From: Flavobacteriaceae bacterium | Lineage (GTDB): Bacteria > Bacteroidota > Bacteroidia > Flavobacteriales > Flavobacteriaceae | DNA length: 44,262 nt | Reading direction: 5' to 3' | NCBI GenBank assembly: GCA_002690805.1 | Contig: NZFW01000020.1 | Location: 147,583-191,844 of the forward strand | Shown here: positions 32,276-43,644 of the stretch, piece by piece | Layout of the letters: each line of letters begins with the position of its first letter | Position numbering within the stretch: the stretch's first letter is position 1 | Notes under the pieces: model-generated | The model's database searches: none | Told to the model about the DNA's origin: nothing | What the model saw: the letters and a program-made list of their open reading frames with translations, nothing else | Made by a program: the position numbers and the translations under genes

Positions 32276-35236
32276 CTACTCCTTAAGTGCCTTCTTTTTT
32301 ATTGTATCATACATTATCGGTGTGGCAATAAAAACTGAGGAATATGTTCCTATTAAAACACCTATAATTAAGGCGAACATAAACCCTCTGATTGATTCTC
32401 CACCATAAATGAATATTGATAAAAGAACTATTAAGGTAGTTAGAGAAGTATTTAGAGTTCTGCTAAGAGTGTTATTCAAAGCAGTATTCAAAGTAACATC
32501 AAGAGACCACTTTGAATGATCATTGATGTATTCACGTATTCTGTCAAACACTACAACAGTATCATTTAAAGAATACCCAATGACAGTAAGAATGGCTGCA
32601 ATAAAAGCTTGATTTATTTCCATATTAAATGGCATGAAATTGTATGTAAGAGAAAAAATACCAAGAACAATAATAATATCATGAAAAACTGCAGCAACTG
32701 CTCCAAGTGAATATTGCCATCTTCTAAAACGTAATAAGATATATAAGAAAACTACAATCAGTGAACCAATAACAGCTAAAAATGAATTATTCTTAATGTC
32801 ATCAGCTATTGTTGGACCAACTTTAATTGAGGACATTATTCCAACTTGTTTATCATCAGCACCGTTAACAAAAGAAGAATACGTTATAGATTTGGGAAGG
32901 TGGATTTTCAATGCAGAAAAAAGTTTTTCTTGGATTTCATTATCAACCTCAATTCCTTCAACATCAACCTTATATTTAGTAGTAATCTTTAATTGATTGG
33001 CTTCTCCGAAAGTTTTAACTTCAGCACTACCAAACTCAGTAATCATATCTTTTTGAATTTCAGCAGGATTAATCGCATTTTCAAATCTTATAGTATAAGA
33101 TCTACCTCCAACAAAGTCTACACCTTGGTTTAATCCGATAGAACTCAATGAGAAAATACTAATTACTAAAAAAAATGATGAAAAAACATAAGACATTTTT
33201 CTTAATTGAATAAAAGAGATGCTGAAATTAGTGAATAAATTTTTAGTAGTTTTGGTTGCAAACGAAACAACTTTACCTAGTGAAATTCTTGAATCTACTA
33301 GAATTCGAGTGATAAAGATTGCAGTAAATAATGATGTAGCAATCCCAATCAATAAGGTTGTTGCAAAACCTTTAATTGGTCCTGTTCCAAAAATAAATAA
33401 TATAATAGCTGTTAGTCCTGTAGTAATGTTTGCGTCTAGAATTGAAGAGAGTGCATTATTAAATCCATCTGATACTGCTTTGATTTGACCTTTTCCTTTT
33501 TTTAATTCTTCTCTAATACGTTCAAAAATTAGGACATTTGCATCAACTGATATACCAATTGTTAGAACTATACCAGCGATACCAGGTAATGTCAAAACAG
33601 CACCTAAACCAGCTAGAATTCCAAAAATTAATAAAATATTCAAAACCAAAGCAAAATCTGCAAATAGACCTGAATATCCATAATAAAAAACCATCCAAAC
33701 TAAAACTAAGATTAAAGCAATTAAAAAAGAATTTACACCTGATTCAATCGCCTCCTTACCTAGAGACGGACCAACTATTTCAGACTGAATAATCTCAGCA
33801 GATGCAGGGAGTTTACCCGCTCTTAGAACATTAGCTAAATCTATCGCTTCATTCAATGTGAAAGTTCCTGAAATTTCTGAACGACCTCCAGTAATAGCTC
33901 CTTTTGAAACACCTGGAGCTGAATAAACAATATCATCCAATACTATTGCAATATTACTGGCTTGTTTGAATGCATTTCCAGTTAAATTTTCCCATATTCG
34001 AGAACCCTTACCATTCATTTGCATTGAAACAGCCGGGTTACCAACAGCATCATATGTTTGAACTGCGTCAACAACAACTCCACCACTTAATGGGGCTATA
34101 CCATCTCGATTTGATTTTAGTACGTATAGATCTAAAATTTCACTGTCTGGTAAAGACTTTCCCCAAGCAAATTTAATATATCTGAATTCTGAAGGAAGGA
34201 GTCTTCTCACCTCAGGTAAATCAAGATAACTGGAAATTATTTCTTGATCTTTGGACAAAAACTGAGCCAAAATTGGACCTCCTTGATATCCACTTCCAAC
34301 AACTCTATCAAGGATAGGGTTGGTAGTTGATGAGGAGTCTTTCTTTTCAATAACAACATCAGCTAAAAGATCATCTATTGCGTTTGATTTATTCTCTGAT
34401 TCTGCAACTTTTAAATCTAGAGAATCTTTTTGAACTTTTAATTTAATCACATCATTAGCAGAAATTAGAAATGAAAATAATTGATCATTTTTGTATGTTT
34501 CCCAAAATTCTAGCTGTGCGGTGCTTTGTAAAAGATTTTTTATTCTTTCAACATCTTTTGCACCAGGGAGTTCAACTAAAATTCTTCCAGAAGAACCTAA
34601 TCTTTGAATGTTTGGTTGAGTAACTCCAAATTTATCTATTCGTTTTCTTAAAACTTCAAATGCTGATACAATTGACTCGTCAACTTTTTTTGAAATAATT
34701 GGTCGAACTTCATCGTCTGTCATTTCAAAATTAACCTCATCACTCAAAGTTTTATTTCCATAAATTGATGGATCAGATAAAGAAATAGAACCTTTTATTT
34801 TATCAAATGAAGTAAAAAAGGATTGTAAATAGGGTTCATCTGTACTTTTCTGAAGTATATCAGCTTCATCAAGAGCTTTATTAAATGTAGGGTTTTTAGA
34901 ATTCTCTGCTAAACCTTTTAAAACATCTCTTATGGAAATTTGGAGTATAACATTAATTCCTCCTTTTAGATCTAAACCTTTGTTGAGTTCTTTACCTTTG
35001 GCATCGTTGTAGGATGTAAAACCATATAAACTTATATTTCCAATTGAGTCTAAGTAGGAAATAAATGACTGATCCCTGAGCTCTAGGTAATTTTCTGTGG
35101 AATCAGGAATTAAATTTTCGGAGTATATTTTAGCTTTTTCTTCTTCATTACTTGCTATAAAAGTGAATGAAAGTTGGTATAAACTTACCAATCCAAAAAG
35201 GATTGCAAAAACACGTACCAGGTAATTATTTTGCAT
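32276..35236 (-). CDS. secDF: Protein translocase subunit SecDF (fused)
   Basis: A single 986-residue polypeptide joining SecD and SecF, the proton-driven pair that pulls exported proteins across the membrane. The SecD part opens with a helix (10-28), GLDLKGGI (about 87-94), a large periplasmic region with VELPGAKD, and a membrane block containing GIVLTIGISVDANVLIFERI. The SecF part has VGGRSY, a periplasmic P-domain, and VIGYSLNDTVVVFDRIRE. The fused form is usual in Bacteroidota. Between GLDLKGG and the P1 region lies a long Lys/Asp/Ser-rich insert (about 255-300). It has its own promoter in the gap after mdh. Confidence 0.96.
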   Translation of the reverse strand: MQNNYLVRVFAILFGLVSLYQLSFTFIASNEEEKAKIYSENLIPDSTENYLELRDQSFISYLDSIGNISLYGFTSYNDAKGKELNKGLDLKGGINVILQISIRDVLKGLAENSKNPTFNKALDEADILQKSTDEPYLQSFFTSFDKIKGSISLSDPSIYGNKTLSDEVNFEMTDDEVRPIISKKVDESIVSAFEVLRKRIDKFGVTQPNIQRLGSSGRILVELPGAKDVERIKNLLQSTAQLEFWETYKNDQLFSFLISANDVIKLKVQKDSLDLKVAESENKSNAIDDLLADVVIEKKDSSSTTNPILDRVVGSGYQGGPILAQFLSKDQEIISSYLDLPEVRRLLPSEFRYIKFAWGKSLPDSEILDLYVLKSNRDGIAPLSGGVVVDAVQTYDAVGNPAVSMQMNGKGSRIWENLTGNAFKQASNIAIVLDDIVYSAPGVSKGAITGGRSEISGTFTLNEAIDLANVLRAGKLPASAEIIQSEIVGPSLGKEAIESGVNSFLIALILVLVWMVFYYGYSGLFADFALVLNILLIFGILAGLGAVLTLPGIAGIVLTIGISVDANVLIFERIREELKKGKGQIKAVSDGFNNALSSILDANITTGLTAIILFIFGTGPIKGFATTLLIGIATSLFTAIFITRILVDSRISLGKVVSFATKTTKNLFTNFSISFIQLRKMSYVFSSFFLVISIFSLSSIGLNQGVDFVGGRSYTIRFENAINPAEIQKDMITEFGSAEVKTFGEANQLKITTKYKVDVEGIEVDNEIQEKLFSALKIHLPKSITYSSFVNGADDKQVGIMSSIKVGPTIADDIKNNSFLAVIGSLIVVFLYILLRFRRWQYSLGAVAAVFHDIIIVLGIFSLTYNFMPFNMEINQAFIAAILTVIGYSLNDTVVVFDRIREYINDHSKWSLDVTLNTALNNTLSRTLNTSLTTLIVLLSIFIYGGESIRGFMFALIIGVLIGTYSSVFIATPIMYDTIKKKALKE

Positions 35237-35267
35237 TATATTAAAATTTGTGCACTATTTAGGCCAG

Positions 35268-35299
35268 CAAATATAATCTTTACCTAAGTATTTAACAAC
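35268..35299 (-). promoter_or_regulatory. Candidate secDF promoter
   Basis: On the minus strand GTTG (35299-35296), a 20-base spacer and TATATTTG (35275-35268) match the Bacteroidota pattern, with the ATG 32 bases downstream. The -33 box overlaps a short inverted repeat (AACTT/AAGTT at 35297-35310). Confidence 0.5.
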
Positions 35300-35342
35300 T
35301 TAAATAAGTTATAAGGTTAATTTATTATTGAATAATATATAA

Positions 35343-36278
35343 TTATTTGAGAATAGTATTTAACGCTAAATTCATATTAGCAACTGATAAAGCACTTTTT
35401 TTTAGTTTTTCATTCTCAATGTTGTTCAATTTAATATCAATTATTTCTTCAACACCATTTTCACCAACAATTATTGGAACTCCAATACAAATATCATTTA
35501 ATCCGTATTCACCTTCTAACATTACTGAACAAGGAATTATTTTCCTGCGATTATTCAAAACACTATCAACTAAATAAGAAACTGAAGCTCCAGGAGCGTA
35601 CCAAGCAGATGTTCCAAGTAACTTTGTTAAAGTTGCTCCTCCAACCATTGTTGATGCAGAAACTTCATCAAGAATTTTTTCACTTAAGAAATTATTTATG
35701 GGAATTCCATTATAACTAGCTAGTCTTGTAAGTGGGATCATTGTTGTATCTCCATGACCACCGATTACCATTCCATCAATATCACATGCAGGTTTTTTTA
35801 AAGCCATTGACAAATATGTTTTAAATCTAGAACTATCAAGTGCACCACCCATTCCAATGATTCTATTTTTTGATAAACCTGTTGATTTTAAAGTTAAATA
35901 TGTCATTGTATCCATCGGATTTGAAACAACTATAATGATTGCATTAGGAGAATATTTTAAGATATTTGTGGCAACAGATTGAACAATTCCAGCATTAATT
36001 CCAATTAATTCTTCTCTAGTCATTCCAGGTTTTCTGGGAATACCTGAAGTAATCACCACAACTTTACTGTTTAAAGTAGCTTTATAATCATTTGTTACAC
36101 CAGAAATTTGAGAATCAAAGCCTAAAGTTGTGGATGTTTGTCTTAAATCTAATGCTTTTCCTTCAGCTAAGCCATCTTTAATGTCCAAAAGAACAACTTC
36201 ACTTGCAATTTGTTTTATAGAAATGTACTCAGCACATGATGCGCCAACGTTTCCAGCACCAACTATGGTTACTTTCAT
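35343..36278 (-). CDS. mdh: Malate dehydrogenase (LDH-like type)
   Basis: Interconverts malate and oxaloacetate with NAD+ in the TCA cycle. The 311-residue protein has the nucleotide loop GAGNVGASCAEY (7-18), the substrate loop GIPRKPGMTRE whose Arg is the malate-type specificity residue (lactate dehydrogenases have Gln there), VVSNPMDTMT and the catalytic GGHGDTTMIPL. It lies 17 bases behind gyrB and is probably cotranscribed. Confidence 0.95.
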   Translation of the reverse strand: MKVTIVGAGNVGASCAEYISIKQIASEVVLLDIKDGLAEGKALDLRQTSTTLGFDSQISGVTNDYKATLNSKVVVITSGIPRKPGMTREELIGINAGIVQSVATNILKYSPNAIIIVVSNPMDTMTYLTLKSTGLSKNRIIGMGGALDSSRFKTYLSMALKKPACDIDGMVIGGHGDTTMIPLTRLASYNGIPINNFLSEKILDEVSASTMVGGATLTKLLGTSAWYAPGASVSYLVDSVLNNRRKIIPCSVMLEGEYGLNDICIGVPIIVGENGVEEIIDIKLNNIENEKLKKSALSVANMNLALNTILK

Positions 36279-36295
36279 ATTAAAAATTATTTTTT

Positions 36296-38251
<1,956 letters not shown>

Positions 38252-38377
38252 TTAAAGTATTCTTGATACACTACCAAATATACTAAAAACATAGGCCATT
38301 ATTGAGATTATCACTCGGTCACAATATGAGAGTTATTAACAATTTATAAGGAAAAACTAATCTCCGATTTTTTTTTT

Positions 38378-40051
38378 TTACTTAGAATTATAAGACTTTT
38401 CATGAACTTTGAATACTGCTCTTCCGCTAGGATCATTTTGATTCTTGAAAGCTTCATCCCACTCAAGTGCTGTTGTAGTACTACATGCAACTGAAGGATC
38501 AGAGGGAACACTTAAAACTGCAGCATCGCTTGGAAAAAATTCTTCAAATATAGATCTGTAATAAAACTCTTCCTTGGTTCGTGGAGTTTGAGATGTAAAT
38601 CGAAAATGCGCATTTTTAAACTGCTCGTCTGTTACTTCATTTTGAGCGGTTTCTTTTAAAGCATCAATCCAACTGTAACCAACACCATCAGAGAATTGTT
38701 CTTTTTGTCTCCAGACAACACTCTTTGGTAAATAATCTTCGAATGCCTTTCTCAAAATCCACTTTTCCATTCTATCTGGGGTAATCATTTTATCTTTTGG
38801 ATTAATATTCATAGCAACTTCAATAAATTCTTTGTCGAGAAAAGGAACACGACCTTCAATACCCCAGGCTGCAAGAGATTTATTCGCTCTCAAACAATCA
38901 TATTGATGGAGTTTGTCCAGTTTTCGGACTGTTTCATCATGAAATTCTTTGGCAGAAGGAGCTTTGTGAAAATATAAATAACCTCCAAATAGTTCATCTG
39001 CTCCCTCGCCAGATAATACCATTTTTATGCCAAGAGATTTAATTGCCCTAGCCATTAAAAACATCGGTGTAGAAGCTCTTACGGTTGTAATATCGTATGT
39101 TTCCAAATGATAAATTACTTCTCTTAAAGCATCTAGACCTTCTTGAATTGTAAATCTAATTTCATGATGTATTGTGCCTATATGATCAGCAACAACTTTA
39201 GCAGCATTTAGATCTGGTGAGCCTTCAAGTCCGACAGAAAATGAATGAAGTTGAGGCCACCAAGCATTTTGCTTATCTCCTGACTCTATTCTTTTTGAAG
39301 AAAATTTTTTGGCTAATGCAGAAGTTATGGAAGAGTCTAAACCTCCTGAGAGTAAAACTCCATATGGAACATCACTCATTAGTTGACGGTGGACACTATC
39401 GAATAATGCATCATGTATTTTTTTTACACTAGTATTCCTGTTTTGGACATTTTCAAAATCTCTCCATTTTTTATTATACCATTTTGAAGGATGAGTATCA
39501 CCAGTAATTAAATAATGACCTGGAGGAAATAGTTCAATTTTATTACATATTCCCTCAAGGGACTTTAATTCGGATGAAATATAAAATGTACCTTCTGAAT
39601 CCCAACCCATATACAATGGAATAATCCCCATATGATCTCTTGCAATCATGTATTTATCATTAATTGAATCATAAATAGCAAAAGCAAAAATTCCATTTAG
39701 ATGATTAAGAAAACTCTTACCTTCTTTTTTATATAAAGCAAGAATAATTTCACAATCTGATGCAGTTGTAAATTTATAATCAGATGCGTATTTTTTTCTT
39801 AATTCAAGATGATTATAAATCTCACCATTTGCAGCTAAAATTAAACTTTTATCATTATTGTAAATAGGTTGTCGTCCTGATGTTGGATCAACTATAGCTA
39901 AACGTTCGTGTGCTAGAATTGCATTTTTACTACAATATATACCATTCCAATCAGGACCTCTATGTCTGATTTTTTTTGCCATTTTAAGAATTTTGGGTCT
40001 TAATTGCTCAGAAGAGGATTTTAAATCAAAAGCACAAACTATTCCACACAT
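38378..40051 (-). CDS. asnB: Asparagine synthetase B (glutamine-hydrolysing)
   Basis: Makes asparagine from aspartate, ATP and glutamine. The 557-residue protein starts MCGIVCAF, with Cys2 as the glutaminase nucleophile. The N-terminal glutaminase also has RGPDWNG, LAIVDPTSGRQPI and NGEIYNH. The synthetase domain carries the PP-loop LLSGGLDSSITSALA and LSGEGADELFGGY. The gene stands alone, with 141 bases to gyrB and 150 to the amidohydrolase. A run of 12 Ts crosses its stop codon (38368-38379). Confidence 0.96.
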   Translation of the reverse strand: MCGIVCAFDLKSSSEQLRPKILKMAKKIRHRGPDWNGIYCSKNAILAHERLAIVDPTSGRQPIYNNDKSLILAANGEIYNHLELRKKYASDYKFTTASDCEIILALYKKEGKSFLNHLNGIFAFAIYDSINDKYMIARDHMGIIPLYMGWDSEGTFYISSELKSLEGICNKIELFPPGHYLITGDTHPSKWYNKKWRDFENVQNRNTSVKKIHDALFDSVHRQLMSDVPYGVLLSGGLDSSITSALAKKFSSKRIESGDKQNAWWPQLHSFSVGLEGSPDLNAAKVVADHIGTIHHEIRFTIQEGLDALREVIYHLETYDITTVRASTPMFLMARAIKSLGIKMVLSGEGADELFGGYLYFHKAPSAKEFHDETVRKLDKLHQYDCLRANKSLAAWGIEGRVPFLDKEFIEVAMNINPKDKMITPDRMEKWILRKAFEDYLPKSVVWRQKEQFSDGVGYSWIDALKETAQNEVTDEQFKNAHFRFTSQTPRTKEEFYYRSIFEEFFPSDAAVLSVPSDPSVACSTTTALEWDEAFKNQNDPSGRAVFKVHEKSYNSK

Positions 40052-40200
40052 AATAAAAATTTTAAACCAAAATTAATATTATTTCATTAAATAAATATAT
40101 AATTAAATTAAATGCTATAAATAATAGCAATAAAAGCTAATTTTAGTTTAAAAATTAAATTTAAAGTATATAATTTAGCTTAATTAGTTGATTTTATAAA

Positions 40201-41826
40201 TCAAAAACGGTTACTGTAAACAATATTTCCTCCTAAAATAGTAGCAACAACTTTGGTTAACGGGATTTGATTCTCTTCAACTTTCATTATATCCCTATCA
40301 AGTATCACAAAATCTGCCATTTTACCTGCCTCAATACTACCTTTTTCATTTTCTTCAAAATTGGAATGAGCTGCCCATAATGTCATACCCTTAAGCGCAT
40401 CGTATCGGGATAAAGAATTCTCAGATTGAAAACCGCCTAAAGGAAGGTTATTTAAATTTTTTCTAACTACTGCAGCATAAAAAGTATGAAAAGGACTAAT
40501 CTCTTCAACAGGAAAATCAGTTCCTAAAGCAATAGTTCCAGACCAGTCTAATAATTTTTTATAAGCATATCCTCCATTCTTTAACCTATCAATACCTATT
40601 CTTTCATCGGCCCAAAACATATCACTTGTTGCATGCGTTGGCTGAACTGATGGTATAATTTTTGAATTGAATTTATCAAAATCTTCAGGGGAAATTATTT
40701 GAGAGTGTTCAATCCTCCATCGCGGATCCACCTTATCAATCAAAACATTATTATAAATATCTAAAACAGATCTATTTGCATCATCACCAATAGCGTGGGT
40801 ATTCATTTGAAAATCACTTTTAACTAAAACTTTTGCCAAACTATCCATTGATTTAACTGATGTGATAAACTTTCCTTTATGATTTGTCATATCGGTATAG
40901 GGCATTATAAGAGCAGCTCCTCTTGAACCTAAAGCTCCATCTGCATAAACCTTTACTGATCTAACATTTAACTTATCTGTTTTTAAGATTCCATTATTTA
41001 AAAAGTAATTTACGTCGTCAGAATTATTTGATATCATAGCGTAAATTCTCATATTCAAAATATCTAACTTTTGTAAACTGTCTATTAATAAAATATTTTC
41101 TTTTGAAAGACCCGCATCATCAACTGTAGTTAAGCCATATTGAAAACTTTTTTCTTGAGCTAACACAAGAGCCTTTATTTTTTCTTCAAGGCTGGGAGGT
41201 GGTAAAGATTTATTAACTAAATTCATTGGACTATCTATCAAAACACCTGTTAACTTTCCATCTTCAATAACAATAGTTCCACCATCAACTCTCGTTTCAA
41301 TATTAATTCCTGAAATATCTAAAGTTTTTTGATTAACTAAGTAAGCATGACCATCTACTCTTTCGAGTATAACTGGAATATCAGGAAAAAGTTTATCAAG
41401 TTCGTTTTTATTAGGAAAATCTGTAGATTTCCAATCGTTTTGATCCCAATATCTTCCGTAAACTATTTTAGGATTATTTTCATAAACATATTTTTTAACC
41501 TTTTCAATAACCTCCTGAAAGCTTTTAGTACCTCTTAAATTAATCTGTTGACTTTCCAATCCATATTGCAAAAAATGACAATGTGCGTCTATTAAACCTG
41601 GAATTATTGATAAACCACGTGCATCTACGATATTTTTAGCATTATATTTATTTTTCAAACCCTCATCTCCAACTTCAATAAAAATACCATCATTAACAAC
41701 AAATGAAGTGGCCTCATCAAAGGTTTCATTTGCAGTGTATATTTTTGCATTATGAACTAATAAATCAACACTTTCTCCACAAGAATAAATTAAAATTAGA
41801 AATAAAAAGAAAAAAATTTTGTGCAT
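40201..41826 (-). CDS. YtcJ-like metal-dependent amidohydrolase lipoprotein
   Basis: A 541-residue member of the amidohydrolase superfamily (Amidohydro_3/YtcJ-like). The lipobox IYSC with Cys16 suggests a lipid anchor outside the cytoplasm. Motifs: DAHCHF (metal-binding HxH), KVYADGALGSRGAA, HAIGDDANR, RIEHSQII, and the C-terminal LGTDFPVEEISPF with the metal Asp. Relatives include N-substituted formamide deformylase and other exocyclic amide hydrolases; the substrate is unknown. It sits by itself. A TAAATTTG on the minus strand (41854-41847) could be the -7 box, 20 bases before the ATG. Confidence 0.86.
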   Translation of the reverse strand: MHKIFFFLFLILIYSCGESVDLLVHNAKIYTANETFDEATSFVVNDGIFIEVGDEGLKNKYNAKNIVDARGLSIIPGLIDAHCHFLQYGLESQQINLRGTKSFQEVIEKVKKYVYENNPKIVYGRYWDQNDWKSTDFPNKNELDKLFPDIPVILERVDGHAYLVNQKTLDISGINIETRVDGGTIVIEDGKLTGVLIDSPMNLVNKSLPPPSLEEKIKALVLAQEKSFQYGLTTVDDAGLSKENILLIDSLQKLDILNMRIYAMISNNSDDVNYFLNNGILKTDKLNVRSVKVYADGALGSRGAALIMPYTDMTNHKGKFITSVKSMDSLAKVLVKSDFQMNTHAIGDDANRSVLDIYNNVLIDKVDPRWRIEHSQIISPEDFDKFNSKIIPSVQPTHATSDMFWADERIGIDRLKNGGYAYKKLLDWSGTIALGTDFPVEEISPFHTFYAAVVRKNLNNLPLGGFQSENSLSRYDALKGMTLWAAHSNFEENEKGSIEAGKMADFVILDRDIMKVEENQIPLTKVVATILGGNIVYSNRF

Positions 41827-41895
41827 GGAGATTAATATATAGGTGCCAAATTTAAATTAAATACTTGGGGGTTGAAAATTTTTTTATTCACATAT

Positions 41896-43644
41896 TTACA
41901 ACCTTAAATTAAATCCATACCTAATTCCAAATAATAATAAATTTTGATTAAGATAATAAAAGTCCCAAAGCATTTTATCTTTTCCCAAATTAAGTTGGGA
42001 TCTCATATAAGCTCTCCACTCGGGTGCCAATTTATAATTTATCTCAAATTTGACTTGAGACAATCTTGATAAATACTTTAACTCAGTTGGACTATTTTCA
42101 AGAGCTTGATTTAAAAATACTTGTCGATATGTTACGGGTCTTTTACCTAAAATTCTAGAATTAATATTTACTCTCACTTTTTTAAAAATATTTAAATCTA
42201 TATTAATTCTCCCTTCAAACTCTGGAAGATTCCATGGGTGGGATTCTTGACTTGTTCTGTATGTATTTTGAATTATTTCAATTCCTAAGAAGTTTTCTTT
42301 ACCCAAATAAATAGAAGTGTCCGCAAAAAAACCATATTTACTTATGTTATCATATACTAATCCATAAGAATTAGCTAATTTATATCCTTCATTGGTTAAG
42401 TTAGGATCATAAGCATAACGCTTGAACAAGTAAGAGTTATTTCTTTTTTGAAAGTGTGTACCCAAATTAAATTTAATGTCTGAATCAAAAAATAATTTAA
42501 AACCAAATCTTCCATTGTATAAGTTTTGAGTTGGTATTAAATTTGAACTTGGTGAGATGTATGGATTTAAAAATGACAAGGTAGAATAATCATTAATTTC
42601 TATTCCACCGTCAACTTTGAGGTATGCTTGAAATCTTGAATTATTTAAACCATAAGCAATCATTAATTCTGGACTAATGAAAACATCGGGAGTGTCCAAA
42701 TTTGATTTTTTTAAAAAATAATTGAATTTTCCCCCTAACTGGTATTTAAGTTTGTTTTCAATATTACCAAATTTTACTAATGTTTCAACCCTAGTATAAA
42801 AAGATTTTATGCTTATATTTTTAAAATAATCTTCTTTGAAAAAAGAATTTACATAAGAAAATTTAGGAATTACCTGAAGATTAGCTCCTAATATCGGAAA
42901 TAAAAAATCGATCTTAAAATCAACTTTTTCTTCCTTGGAATCAAAACTGTCGTCAAGAAGAATAAAATCTAACTCAGCTTCTTTTAAAAAGCTATTGTAA
43001 ATCTTCCATCTTGAGAATAAATTTACTTTACTTCTAAGTTGTTTGCTAATGATTTTATTTAAGATGAATGGGTCTGACAATACAACTGATTGGCTTTCAA
43101 TACCATAATAATTTATAGAGTGATTTTCTAAAAATAATTTATGAAGAGATTGAATTTTTTTGGAGGAATAGATGTGGTCTATTCCAAAAATAAATCTGGA
43201 TTCATCACTATTAATAATAGATGATTCAATATTTCCATAATTAGTATTAATAATATCTATACCTAACTCTTGAGATTGGTCAAAATCTATGTGACTACTT
43301 AAATCAATATTTGATTGACCAAAAGTTCCAAGGCCAAAATCAAACTGACTGTTAAAATCAAGATCTTTACTAGAGTTTCTTTGAAGGGTTAAAGGACTAG
43401 CTTTATTGGGTTGAAATGTTGAAATAACAGGCGTATCAATTAGTTTATAAGTAACACTAATATTATCACTCAAAATCATATCCTTAACTGAAGTTGACGA
43501 TCTAATCTTGATAATATTTGTAAGTTCTGGAGCATATGACTTTGAAACAGTAATTTTTTCTACTTTAATATTTGCATCATCGTCTTGACTATAAACAAAT
43601 GAAAAAGTTAAAAACAGAAATAATCTATAAAAACTTTTAATCAT
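41896..43644 (-). CDS. TonB-receptor-like outer-membrane beta-barrel
   Basis: A 582-residue protein with a signal peptide (1-19, ending VYSQ) and then mainly alternating beta-strands to the C-terminus, which ends RYGFNLRL in the manner of outer-membrane barrels. Around residues 27-55 it has KVEKITVSKSYAPELTNIIKI, resembling a TonB-box-proximal or short N-terminal region, but no complete plug domain or carboxypeptidase-like extension is evident. Flavobacterial genomes often have such receptor-like barrels next to a TPR protein, recalled from memory. It overlaps the upstream TPR gene by 8 bases, so the two are coupled. Confidence 0.65.
   Translation of the reverse strand: MIKSFYRLFLFLTFSFVYSQDDDANIKVEKITVSKSYAPELTNIIKIRSSTSVKDMILSDNISVTYKLIDTPVISTFQPNKASPLTLQRNSSKDLDFNSQFDFGLGTFGQSNIDLSSHIDFDQSQELGIDIINTNYGNIESSIINSDESRFIFGIDHIYSSKKIQSLHKLFLENHSINYYGIESQSVVLSDPFILNKIISKQLRSKVNLFSRWKIYNSFLKEAELDFILLDDSFDSKEEKVDFKIDFLFPILGANLQVIPKFSYVNSFFKEDYFKNISIKSFYTRVETLVKFGNIENKLKYQLGGKFNYFLKKSNLDTPDVFISPELMIAYGLNNSRFQAYLKVDGGIEINDYSTLSFLNPYISPSSNLIPTQNLYNGRFGFKLFFDSDIKFNLGTHFQKRNNSYLFKRYAYDPNLTNEGYKLANSYGLVYDNISKYGFFADTSIYLGKENFLGIEIIQNTYRTSQESHPWNLPEFEGRINIDLNIFKKVRVNINSRILGKRPVTYRQVFLNQALENSPTELKYLSRLSQVKFEINYKLAPEWRAYMRSQLNLGKDKMLWDFYYLNQNLLLFGIRYGFNLRL

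Noticed and set aside
33538-33792. Plus-strand ORF opposite secDF, with similar ones at 32796-32996, 33219-33488 and 33970-34176
   Set aside because: All are antisense to conserved SecD/SecF domains and show no signal, start or family features of their own.
35297-35310. AACTT/AAGTT inverted repeat as a terminator for mdh
   Set aside because: Only five base pairs, all but one AT, and no T-run follows; it overlaps the secDF -33 box instead.
38368-38379. Twelve-T run at the asnB stop as a slippage or recoding site
   Set aside because: It lies at the stop codon of an otherwise complete protein, and no frame continues usefully beyond it.
40134-40181. AAGCTAA/TTAGCTT inverted repeat upstream of the amidohydrolase stop side
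   Set aside because: Seven bases with a 34-base loop in very AT-rich DNA is likely chance.
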